Of a DNA stretch of 64,000 nucleotides, positions 56,516-64,000 are shown in pieces. Position 1 is the first letter of the stretch; every line of letters starts with the position of its first letter. Source of the DNA: Pseudomaricurvus alcaniphilus (lineage in GTDB: Bacteria; Pseudomonadota; Gammaproteobacteria; Pseudomonadales; Cellvibrionaceae). The notes under the pieces are model-generated. The model was not told where the DNA came from and did no database searches. It saw only the letters and a program-made list of their open reading frames with translations. Where the stretch lies: the NCBI RefSeq assembly GCF_011440395.1, contig NZ_JAAOIX010000010.1, positions 155,608-219,607 of the forward strand. Direction: 5' to 3'. Both the position numbers and the translations under genes were made by a program.

Positions 56516-58122
56516 TAAAATATTCGATCCGGGTGGGCAAATTCTATTTTGAAACAACTCTTCTGGCCCGCGTCGCGGCGGTAGTTCAGAGTGGCGTGAT
56601 TGGACTCGCAAAGCTCCCTGGAAAGGTACAGACCCAGCCCGGAGCCGGTGGCTTCGGTGGTAAAAAACGGCTCAAATACATGGGCGAGGTTATCTTCCGG
56701 TATCCCATCGCCCTCGTCAATGACTTCCAGGTAGGCCCACTCGGTGACCGGGTCGAGGCCGGCGCGCAGGGTCACCCTGGCTTCGCCGCTGACTTTTTCA
56801 CTGTAGCGCAGGCCGTTATCCACCAGGTTGGTTAATACCTGGGCCAGGTGGCTGCTGTCGATGCGGGTGCGAATAGAGTCGTTCAGCAGGCGCAAATCAA
56901 TTTTTATTTCTTCGGCCCGGTGCTCGCTGTAATCGGCCACGAACTGCGGCAACCAAATGGCCAAATCCAGGGCTTCGGGCTTGGTCGGTTGACGCCGGGA
57001 TAGCTGCAGCACGTTTTCGATAATCTGGTTGACGCGGCGGGTATTGGTTTCAATAATTTCGGTGAGACGCAGGTCCGCCGCTCCCAAATCGGGGGACTCC
57101 GCCAGCAGCTGGGCGGCGTGGCTGATCGACCCCAGCGGGTTGCGGATTTCGTGGGCGATGCTGGCGGTGAGGCGCCCGAGGGAGGCCAGTTTCAGCTGCT
57201 GGGCTTCGCGGTTGAGGGTGCGGGTATCCTCCACATAGATCAGGGTTTCGGCATCGCGGCCGCTTTCATTGGCGGGGAACTCGAGGTTGGCAAAGCGCAG
57301 CCGCACTTCGGTATTGTTTTCGCCAATTTTCAGGTTCGGGGCGCGGGAATTGGGAAAGGTTTGCCAGAGACGAATGTGCTCCTCGAGCTCCGGGATATCA
57401 TCCAGGCGACGCGTGCCATTGTGGCGCTGCTGCCAGTTGAGCAGTTGGTTGGCGGACTGGTTGATCAGTTCCACTTCGCCGCTGGCGGAGCTGACGATAA
57501 TGCCGGTCTGCATGCGTTCGATAATCAGCTGGGCGAGTTTTTGCAGGTGGTTTACATGGGCTTCCTGGGCGGCGGCCTTTTCCGCGCTGAGCCGCAGCCG
57601 GGTGGTGAAGTAGCTAAAAGACAGCGAGCAGATAAACAGCATGGAGCCGAGCATGCCGGCGGAAAACAGGGTGCGGGAATCGCCGTAGCCGAGACGAATG
57701 ATTAACAGGGTTTGGGCCAGCATCAGCAGGGTGGCTGTGGCCGCCAGTGCGGCGCTGGCCTGGGGTTTGAGTATGATGCTGCCGGTGGCGATGGTGACGA
57801 ACAGCAGGGGGCTGAGTCCACTGTCGAGGCCGCCGCTGGCGTGGATCAGCAGCACCAGCAACATGATGTCGATAAAGAGCAGGAAGAAGCGCTGCTCGAT
57901 ATTGAGATTGAAATTCCGGTACCACAGCAGCAGCAGGCTGGCCGAACTGAGGCCGGCAAAGCCCAGCGACGTGTAGAGAAACAGGCTCGGCTCCATATTA
58001 CCGAGCACATTGGGTGCGACACCGAGATAGAACATCAGCAGCAGCAGGCCGCTGAGCCCGAAACGGTAGTAGGCATAGATGCGCAGTAGGGTAGAATTGC
58101 CCTGGGGGCTGGTTGTGTGCAT
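56515..58122 (-). CDS. pilS: Sensor histidine kinase PilS
   Basis: A 535-residue inner-membrane kinase with about six N-terminal helices (20-190), a PAS-like linker (about 205-310), the HisKA box SIAHEIRNPLGSISHAAQLL near residue 325 and an HATPase domain (NLVDNGLRYSE, DEGDGIPEDNL, GSGLGLYLS). Membrane-sensed PilA levels regulate the kinase in Pseudomonas. It is transcribed ahead of pilR and overlaps it by one base. The 206-base gap upstream is shared with the divergent nadE. Confidence 0.95.
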   Translation of the reverse strand: MHTTSPQGNSTLLRIYAYYRFGLSGLLLLMFYLGVAPNVLGNMEPSLFLYTSLGFAGLSSASLLLLWYRNFNLNIEQRFFLLFIDIMLLVLLIHASGGLDSGLSPLLFVTIATGSIILKPQASAALAATATLLMLAQTLLIIRLGYGDSRTLFSAGMLGSMLFICSLSFSYFTTRLRLSAEKAAAQEAHVNHLQKLAQLIIERMQTGIIVSSASGEVELINQSANQLLNWQQRHNGTRRLDDIPELEEHIRLWQTFPNSRAPNLKIGENNTEVRLRFANLEFPANESGRDAETLIYVEDTRTLNREAQQLKLASLGRLTASIAHEIRNPLGSISHAAQLLAESPDLGAADLRLTEIIETNTRRVNQIIENVLQLSRRQPTKPEALDLAIWLPQFVADYSEHRAEEIKIDLRLLNDSIRTRIDSSHLAQVLTNLVDNGLRYSEKVSGEARVTLRAGLDPVTEWAYLEVIDEGDGIPEDNLAHVFEPFFTTEATGSGLGLYLSRELCESNHATLNYRRDAGQKSCFKIEFAHPDRIF

Positions 58123-58328
58123 GATATTTTTGCTTAATCCTGTGCTTTATCCGAAAATAGCGCCCCGCGCGGCTCTTGTCGACCGCGAATGGTAAACAAT
58201 ACAAAGATTGTGAACGGAGTTTTGCCGCCACCGATAGTGGTGTTAAATCATAGCGCTGGCACTGTGCCTGTCAGCGCTGTGACAGGACGGCACTGTTTAC
58301 GGGCAACGGATTCCTTGGAGAAGTTACT

Positions 58329-59957
58329 ATGCCAACCCTGAAGATTGTCATGGCCCAGATAAACCCGCTGGTGGGTGATATCCAGGGAAATACCGAACTG
58401 GTGATCGACACCGCCCGCCAGGCCGAGTCCGAGCACGGCGCCGACGTGGTGGTGTTTCCGGAGTTGACGCTGACCGGTTACCCGCCTGAGGACTTGCTGC
58501 TGCGCAACAGCCTTGAAGTGCGGATTAACCGCGCCATCGCGGAAATCTGCGCAGCGTCCCTGCAAGCGGCGGTGGTACTGGGTTACCCGCGGGTAGTGGC
58601 CGGCCGGGTTTTCAATATGGCCGGCGTGATTGACGGCGCGGATCTCACCGCTGAATACGCCAAGCAGCACTTGCCCAACTACCGCGTATTTGATGAGAAG
58701 CGCTATTTTGTCTCCGGCGACAGTGCCTGTGTGGTGCGTTTGAAGGGTATCAAGGCGGCGATTACCGTGTGTGAAGATATCTGGCAGATGGAACCTATGC
58801 TGCAGGCGAAGCAGGCCGGCGCCCAGCTGATGATCAATATCAATGCCTCGCCCTTTCACATGGGCAAAATCAGCGAGCGCAGTCAGTTGTTGCACGATCG
58901 GGCCCGAGAGGGCGGCATGCCCATTATTTACGTCAACCAGGTGGGCGGCCAGGATGAGTTGATTTTCGACGGTGCGTCTATGGCGGTGGATGCTGAAGGG
59001 GAGCTGAAATCCCTGGCCCCGGCCTATGAAGAGGCGCTGGTGCCGGTTGATATCCAGGTCAGCAAGGGCGTTTGCACGGTGTTGCCAGGTGAGATGGTGC
59101 CGGCGCCGGATAACCTGGCCAGCGTCTACCAGGCTTTGGTAGTGGGGGTGCGCGACTACGTTAACAAGAACGGATTTCGCGGTGTGGTGCTGGGTTTGTC
59201 CGGCGGAATCGATTCGGCCCTGACTCTGGCCATCGCGGTGGACGCACTGGGCAAAGACCGGGTCGAGGCGGTGATGATGCCGTTCAAGTACACTTCGGAT
59301 CTCAGTAAAAACGATGCTGCGGAGGAGTCGCGACGCCTTGGTGTGCGCTATCAGTCGATTTCTATCGAGCCCATATTTGATACCTTTATGGACGCGTTGT
59401 CGGCTGAGTTTGCCGGCAAAAACCGGGATACCACCGAGGAGAACTTGCAGGCTCGCTGCCGCGGTGTGCTGTTGATGGCTATTTCCAACAAGAAAGGCTT
59501 CCTGGTCCTGACCACTGGCAACAAGAGTGAAATGGCGGTGGGTTATTCGACGCTCTACGGCGATATGGCCGGCGGTTTTGACGTGCTCAAGGATGTGCCC
59601 AAGGTGATGGTGTTTGAGCTGGCCCGTTACCGCAATACCCTCGGTGAAGTGATTCCGGTGTCGGTTATCGAGCGGCCGCCGTCGGCGGAGTTGGCGCCAG
59701 ACCAGAAAGATGAAGACAGTCTGCCGCCCTATGAGATTCTCGACCAGATTCTGGAGTTGTACGTGGAGTGCGATTTCAGCGCTGCGGCGATTATTGAGGA
59801 GGGTTTTGATCCGGAGGTGGTGCACCGGGTGCTGCGGCTGGTGGATCTGAACGAATATAAGCGCCGCCAGGCTCCGGTGGGCCCGCGTATTACCGAGCGG
59901 GGCTTCGGCCGCGATCGTCGCTATCCAATTACCAACGGCTGGAAACTGGGCGACTAG
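58329..59957 (+). CDS. nadE: Glutamine-dependent NAD+ synthetase
   Basis: Makes NAD+ from nicotinate adenine dinucleotide using glutamine. The 542-residue protein joins an N-terminal carbon-nitrogen hydrolase domain (about 1-250) to a C-terminal synthetase (about 265-540). The glutaminase triad is seen in VFPELTLTGYPPEDLL (Glu), AKQHLPNYRVFDEKRYF (Lys) and ITVCEDIW (Cys). The ATP-binding P-loop is LGLSGGIDSALT, and TTGNKSEMAVGYSTLYGDMA is also diagnostic. TTGGAG lies 9 bases before the ATG. It is divergent from pilS. Confidence 0.97.
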   Translation: MPTLKIVMAQINPLVGDIQGNTELVIDTARQAESEHGADVVVFPELTLTGYPPEDLLLRNSLEVRINRAIAEICAASLQAAVVLGYPRVVAGRVFNMAGVIDGADLTAEYAKQHLPNYRVFDEKRYFVSGDSACVVRLKGIKAAITVCEDIWQMEPMLQAKQAGAQLMININASPFHMGKISERSQLLHDRAREGGMPIIYVNQVGGQDELIFDGASMAVDAEGELKSLAPAYEEALVPVDIQVSKGVCTVLPGEMVPAPDNLASVYQALVVGVRDYVNKNGFRGVVLGLSGGIDSALTLAIAVDALGKDRVEAVMMPFKYTSDLSKNDAAEESRRLGVRYQSISIEPIFDTFMDALSAEFAGKNRDTTEENLQARCRGVLLMAISNKKGFLVLTTGNKSEMAVGYSTLYGDMAGGFDVLKDVPKVMVFELARYRNTLGEVIPVSVIERPPSAELAPDQKDEDSLPPYEILDQILELYVECDFSAAAIIEEGFDPEVVHRVLRLVDLNEYKRRQAPVGPRITERGFGRDRRYPITNGWKLGD

Positions 59958-59989
59958 TTTGGTGTGAGCCTTGCTCACTGAACAGCCCC

Positions 59990-60364
59990 TGATGCGGCCG
60001 GGTGGATGTATCCCGTCGGCGGTTCGCAGGGGCTCTGTGTTTTTCTCGCCTCTGCTTTGTTATCGATTCGTTGTGGTTTGTCATCGTTTTTTGACGTGGA
60101 GGTTTGGCGCGGCGGCCCGGTGGGTGTGCGCCGCCAGATCGGCCGCAGACTCTCTGTGCTTTTCTTGCTTCTGCTTTGTTATCGATTCGCTGTGGTTTAG
60201 CGCGGCGGCCCGGTGGGTGCGCCCCGCCAGACCGGCCGCAGGCTCTCCGCGCTTTTCGCGCTCCCGGAAACTCGCTTGCGCTCAAACATCCGTCCGCGAA
60301 AACCCGAAAAGCGCGGAGAGCCTAAACGCGACCTGATTGGTCTGGCAGGGCACACCCACCGGGC
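59990..60364. repeat. Direct-repeat and long-palindrome region between nadE and bamD
   Basis: Two to three imperfect units of about 90-110 bases share GCTTTGTTATCGATTCG and GCGGCCCGGTGGGTG blocks. The last unit leads into a large palindrome. Its inner arms AGGCTCTCCGCGCTTTTCG (60240-60258) and its exact complement (60305-60323) are perfect, and outer arms around GGTCTGGC/GCCAGACC extend to about 60206 and 60364 with a few mismatches. No gene is supported in the 657-base gap 59958-60614; bases 60365-60614 show nothing recognisable. Confidence 0.75.
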
Positions 60365-60614
60365 CTTGATCAGGCCTCGGCGTATGATTCTTGTGAAAAG
60401 AAAAAATAGATGTGCAGGGTTGTACGCTTTAGTTCGCCAGAAGTTTTTGATTGGATGGCGTAACTAATCCATTGGTTGCGGCTGTTAAATCGGTTCTGTT
60501 GGCTAATCGAGTAATGAGCCTGGGTTAGCTTGGCGCATTGTAGTCTGCCCCTCCTGTATTGGCGGGCTATACGCACCAATTAATTTCGGAGCCTCTGTGC
60601 CGATCAGAAGCCCC

Positions 60615-61568
60615 CTAGAACTTCAGCCATTCCAGCCAGGACTTTTCTTCCTCCTGCGCAGCAGGTGGTTGGGCGCTGGTGCCGTTACCCTTGTATTCGG
60701 GGTTGTAGATGGCGCGGCTGTCGAAGCCGGTGGGGTCTTTCTTGTCAAACAGGCCGAAGGTAGCTTTGGTGAGCCAGGAGCGCTGGCCCAGTCGTGAGCT
60801 GTGCTGGTAGTTAAATTCGCCGCCTTTCAGAACCGGGTGGTTCGGATAGTTGGCGCGCAGGGTGAGCAGGGAGTTTTCACCCAGGTCGTTCATGCCCAGC
60901 AGGTGGTAGCCCTGCACCATAACTGCCAGGCCATCGGGCACGGCGGGGGTCTGTTGAAAGTTTTCCACCACGTAGCGGCCGCGGTTGATGGCGGCGATAT
61001 AGGCGCCGCGCTTGAGGTAGTAGTTGGCGACGTGGATCTCGTAGCGGGCCAGCAGGTTGCGCAGGTAGATCATGCGCTTGCGGGCGTCGGGGGCATAATC
61101 ACTGTTGGGGTAGCGGGCCAGTAACTGGGCAAAGTGGGCAAATGACTGGCGTGCGGAGCCGGGGTCCCGCTGGGTCAAATCGGTTTCCAGGAAGCGCTCA
61201 AACATGCCTCGGCCCTCGGTAAAGGAGGACAGGCCCTTCATATAGTAGGCGTAATCGACGTTGCGATGCTGGGGATGCAGGCGAATGAAACGGTCTGCCG
61301 CTGCAGAAGCTGCTTCGTGGTCAAAGTCGCGATAATAGGCGTAAATCAGCTCCAGCTGGGCCTGTTCGGCATAGCTGCCAAACGGAAAGTTGGCTTCCAG
61401 GGCCTGCAGGTTCTTGATGGCGAGCTCCCACTGGCTGCTGCGCAGCTGGCGTTGGGCAGCTTCGTAAAATTCTTTCTCGGTGGTTAGCTTGGGCTGTTTG
61501 TCGTCCTGGGATGAACAGGCGGCGAGAAAAATAAAGCTGATTAAAATGATCGCGAAGCGGACGTGCAT
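60615..61568 (-). CDS. bamD: Outer-membrane assembly lipoprotein BamD
   Basis: Essential BAM-complex lipoprotein that folds outer-membrane proteins. The 317-residue protein starts [20 protein letters not shown], with lipobox LAAC. TPR-type helix pairs follow: [39 protein letters not shown] and [18 protein letters not shown] segments. It is longer at the C-terminus than E. coli BamD (245) by about 60 residues, ending in a Gln/Ala/Glu-rich tail [12 protein letters not shown]. The start at 61568 is preferred to 61610 because it gives a proper signal peptide. Divergent from rluD, a conserved pairing. Confidence 0.95.
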   Translation of the reverse strand: MHVRFAIILISFIFLAACSSQDDKQPKLTTEKEFYEAAQRQLRSSQWELAIKNLQALEANFPFGSYAEQAQLELIYAYYRDFDHEAASAAADRFIRLHPQHRNVDYAYYMKGLSSFTEGRGMFERFLETDLTQRDPGSARQSFAHFAQLLARYPNSDYAPDARKRMIYLRNLLARYEIHVANYYLKRGAYIAAINRGRYVVENFQQTPAVPDGLAVMVQGYHLLGMNDLGENSLLTLRANYPNHPVLKGGEFNYQHSSRLGQRSWLTKATFGLFDKKDPTGFDSRAIYNPEYKGNGTSAQPPAAQEEEKSWLEWLKF

Positions 61569-61884
61569 GGTCTTATTAAACTCAATCGAGGCGACTTGCG
61601 CATTATTCAATGATTATTCGCCTTAGCTTGTTTAAACTACCGGGCGGACTCAGTTACCCCGTCACCGGGAAGGCGTATTTAACCACAGAGCGGGCCCGGA
61701 CCAAAGGCCTCGAGCTCAGTCTGGTGGTAATGTGGTGATTTATTTGGTTCCCCCCGCCCCCAAAAGGGCTGAATTCGACGTTTGGGTCGTTTTCGGGCCC
61801 ATTGTAGACAAGATTTCTGCAGTAGAGTTCTAAACGCAAGTTGCGAACGCAGGTAAAGTCAGTAATACAGAGGATAATTTGATA

Positions 61885-62829
61885 ATGGCTGAAGCTCTCC
61901 AGTTGAGCGCCGTGGTACCCGAGCAGTTGATGGGCTCGCGGCTCGATTTCGCGGCAGCCGAGCTGTTCCCGCAATACTCCCGTTCGCGCCTGCAGGGCTG
62001 GATCAAGTCGGCGGCGCTGACGGTAGACGGCCAGCCGGGCAAGCCCAAGGACAAGGTGCTGGGCGGCGAGACGCTGGATTTGAAGGCCGAGCTGGAGGAG
62101 CAGGGCGACTGGGAGGCGGAGGCCATGGATCTGGATGTCGTCTATGAGGACGAGCAGATTCTGGTGATCAACAAGCCCGCCGGGCTGGTGGTGCACCCGG
62201 CCGCCGGCAACCGCAGCGGCACTCTGCTTAATGCCCTGTTGCACCACGCCGGCGAACTGATCAATGTGCCCCGGGCGGGCATTGTGCACCGGCTGGACAA
62301 GGATACCACTGGCTTGATGGTGGTCGCCCGTACAGTGGAAGCACACGCCAATCTGGTTGAGCAGTTGCAGGCGCGCACGGTCAGCCGCGAGTACGAAGCG
62401 GTGGTGCAGGGGGTTATGACCGGTGGCGGCAAGGTCAACGCAGCGCTCGGGCGGCATCCGCGCCAGCGCCAGAAAATGGCGGTGCTGGAGTCTGGCGGCA
62501 AGGAGGCGATCACCCACTACCGGCTGGTTAAGCGCTTTGCCAATCACACCCATATTCGCCTCAAGCTGGAAACCGGCCGCACCCACCAGATTCGCGTGCA
62601 TATGGCGCATATTGGCTATCCGCTCGTGGGCGACGCCACTTACGGTGGTCGCTTCCGGATTCCGCGCCAGGCATCGGCGGAGTTGTTGGAGGTGCTGAAA
62701 CACTTTCCAAGGCAGGCTTTGCACGCGGCGCAACTGGGGCTGGATCACCCCGGCAGTGGCGACTATATGCAGTGGCAAGCGGACTTGCCGGCGGATATGC
62801 AGCGCTTGCTGCGGGTGTTGGGCGAATGA
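61885..62829 (+). CDS. rluD: 23S rRNA pseudouridine(1911/1915/1917) synthase
   Basis: Isomerises three uridines in helix 69 of 23S rRNA. The 314-residue protein has an N-terminal S4 RNA-binding domain (about 18-80) and the catalytic motif HRLDKDTTGLMVVAR with the essential aspartate near 138. The ETGRTHQIRVHMAHIGYPLVGD segment (read as two pieces) is typical of the RluA group. GAGGA lies 10 bases before the ATG at 61885; a TTG at 61879 is less likely. The 316-base gap to bamD holds no recognised feature apart from likely promoters. Its stop overlaps pgeF by four bases. Confidence 0.97.
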   Translation: MAEALQLSAVVPEQLMGSRLDFAAAELFPQYSRSRLQGWIKSAALTVDGQPGKPKDKVLGGETLDLKAELEEQGDWEAEAMDLDVVYEDEQILVINKPAGLVVHPAAGNRSGTLLNALLHHAGELINVPRAGIVHRLDKDTTGLMVVARTVEAHANLVEQLQARTVSREYEAVVQGVMTGGGKVNAALGRHPRQRQKMAVLESGGKEAITHYRLVKRFANHTHIRLKLETGRTHQIRVHMAHIGYPLVGDATYGGRFRIPRQASAELLEVLKHFPRQALHAAQLGLDHPGSGDYMQWQADLPADMQRLLRVLGE

Positions 62830-63602
62830 CAGACGTTGCTGGCTCAGGGCCGGGCTGGATCGAGCCCGACTGGCCCGCCCCGGCCAATGTGCGGGCGGCT
62901 ATCAGCACCCGCCAGGGCGGGGTTAGTGCAGCGCCGTTTAACAGTCAAAACCTGGCCTTGCACGTGGGCGATGACCCCGCCGCAGTGGCGCAAAACCGGG
63001 CCCGACTGCTGCAAGAGTTGCAGATTCCCCAAGGGGTGCAGTGGCTTGAGCAGGTGCACGGCTGCAAGATGGTCGGCGCCAGCGCCGACGGCCGGGTGCG
63101 CACCGCCGACGCCTGTATTACGGCGGCCAGGGGGCTCGCCTGTGCAGTTATGACCGCGGACTGTCTGCCACTGCTGATCTGTGACAGCGCCGGTACCCAG
63201 GTGGCAGCGGTGCACGCCGGTTGGCGCGGCCTGGCGGCGGGTATGGTGCGGCGGGCTCTGGAGGGGTTTAAGGCGCCAGCGCAACAGTTGCTGGTGTACC
63301 TCGGGCCGGCCATTAGCCAGCCCCGCTTTGAAGTGGGCATAGAGGTGCTGGAGGCGTTCTATGGAACTGCCGCCGACCTGGATCACCTGCAGGCCATCAG
63401 CGCTGCCTTTGCGCCCAGTCCCACCCACCCGCTGAAATACCACGCCGATTTGTACGCCCTCGCCCGGGCCGAGCTCCGCGCGGCCGGTGTCACACATATA
63501 TACGGAGGGCAGTACTGCACCTATGCTGATAGTGATCTTTTTTACTCCTACCGTCGCGATACCACCACCGGCCGTATGGCTTCTTTAATCTGGCTGGTTT
63601 GA
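62826..63602 (+). CDS. pgeF: Laccase-domain protein PgeF (YfiH)
   Basis: A 258-residue cytosolic multi-copper-oxidase-like protein of the DUF152/YfiH family, described as a peptidoglycan-editing and purine-nucleoside-handling enzyme. The metal-site motifs are QVHGCKM, TADCLPLLICD, AAVHAGWRGLAAGMV and the C-terminal FYSYRRDTTTGRMASLIWL. ATGA overlap with rluD shows translational coupling. In Pseudomonas the gene after it is clpB; here the window ends with repeat sequence. Confidence 0.95.
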   Translation: MTDVAGSGPGWIEPDWPAPANVRAAISTRQGGVSAAPFNSQNLALHVGDDPAAVAQNRARLLQELQIPQGVQWLEQVHGCKMVGASADGRVRTADACITAARGLACAVMTADCLPLLICDSAGTQVAAVHAGWRGLAAGMVRRALEGFKAPAQQLLVYLGPAISQPRFEVGIEVLEAFYGTAADLDHLQAISAAFAPSPTHPLKYHADLYALARAELRAAGVTHIYGGQYCTYADSDLFYSYRRDTTTGRMASLIWLV

Positions 63603-63695
63603 TTTTTATCGCCTAGCAACACATTTTGCCTGCCGGTTTTTTTGGCGCCTGCGTAATCCAGAGACGCAGTGAACTCTCTATGGCGACAGAAGGTC

Positions 63696-63721
63696 TGCCT
63701 TGCCCAGGCACGGGCAAGGCA
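63696..63721 (+). terminator. Hairpin downstream of pgeF
   Basis: Perfect 10-bp stem TGCCTTGCCC/GGGCAAGGCA with a 6-base loop, 94 bases after pgeF. It has no T-run, so it may be an intrinsic terminator of weak type or an RNA-stability structure. Confidence 0.4.
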
Positions 63722-63753
63722 ACCACCAGCGTGCCACCGCGAGAATAAAAACC

Positions 63754-63875
63754 TTACCTAATTACGCCTATGAATAAGCCAGCTCTCGGCGATAGTAGAT
63801 ATATACCTCGTAGCCCTTGGGACATCAGCATTTCTCCCGGCCTGGCTCCAGGGACTTGCTTTCAAGACTCGCCGT
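63754..63875 (+). mobile_element. MITE-like element, copy C (left 122 bases only)
   Basis: Begins with the same TTACCTAATTAC end and follows copy B to the ACTCGCCGT of the inverted-pair region, then loses similarity. The remaining 125 bases to the window edge hold no recognisable feature apart from CATATA-containing repeats. Either a truncated copy or the end of a longer relative. Confidence 0.75.
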
Positions 63876-64000
63876 ACACCCATATATGGTCTCCTCCTCG
63901 TTTGCAAGGCCTCGTATCAGATGTAAAGTCAGGTTGCTTCCATATATCCGGCCTGTTTTAGGAGCTTGTTTGCTCTTGGCCCTGATGAAGTTTCGCGCGT

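Noticed and set aside
59990..60364. A CRISPR array
   Set aside because: The repeats are few, long, unequal and not separated by spacers of constant size, and no cas gene is near.

Overview
The window is about 60% GC and densely coded. Gene content and gene order are those of a gammaproteobacterium. Block after block matches the order known from Pseudomonas aeruginosa: ychF-pth-rplY-prs-tRNA-Gln-ispE-lolB beside hemA-prfA-prmC; leuS-lptE-holA; miaB-phoH-ybeY-corC-lnt; murJ-ribF-ileS-lspA-fkpB-ispH followed by minor pilins; pilS-pilR; and bamD beside rluD-pgeF. These blocks are joined differently from Pseudomonas, and nadE sits between pilS and bamD. I infer a marine Cellvibrionales-type organism (Halieaceae, Spongiibacteraceae or Microbulbifer relatives), at low confidence below the class level. 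No plasmid or phage genes, transposase or CRISPR array were seen.

Layout. 1-2930 holds an RND efflux permease (cut by the window edge) and its membrane-fusion partner. 3182-11650 is a leftward housekeeping run (tRNA-Met, ychF, a peroxiredoxin-glutaredoxin fusion, pth, rplY, prs, tRNA-Gln, ispE, lolB, a TPR lipoprotein), divergent from hemA-prfA-prmC (11900-15216). A 319-bp terminal-inverted-repeat element follows, then an SLC13 carboxylate transporter and a PAS-GGDEF-EAL protein. 19637-23846 is leftward holA-lptE-leuS. 24135-26762 is an accessory stretch: a YdcF-like protein, a putative nitrate-sensing (NIT-like) protein behind a sigma-54 promoter with an NtrC-type dyad, and an unknown gene starting with a 15-bp tandem repeat. 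26874-32402 is lnt-corC-ybeY-phoH-miaB. 32646-35459 has small unknown genes and two inverted copies of a 169-bp element located exactly at stop codons. dinB (with a LexA-like box), murJ, ribF, ileS, lspA, fkpB and ispH run from 35621 to 44623.

From 44798 to 53839 lies the type IV pilus minor-pilin operon (FimU/FimT-like, PilV, PilW, PilX, PilY1, PilE-like). PilY1 is unusually long because about 230 residues of Gly-Ser-Gly-Tyr repeats lie inside its beta-propeller. An orphan reverse-strand pilin (54154-54696) sits between two repeat elements, followed by the PilS-PilR two-component system. nadE, a 650-bp repeat-filled gap, bamD, rluD, pgeF and a third, partial copy of the 319-bp element close the window.

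How they work together: most genes serve translation, the cell envelope (lipoprotein processing LspA-Lnt-LolB, LPS assembly LptE, outer-membrane assembly BamD, peptidoglycan MurJ), isoprenoid synthesis (IspE, IspH) and haem synthesis. The accessory interest lies in the short non-autonomous repeat families, the modified PilY1 and the nitrogen-regulated candidate sensor.
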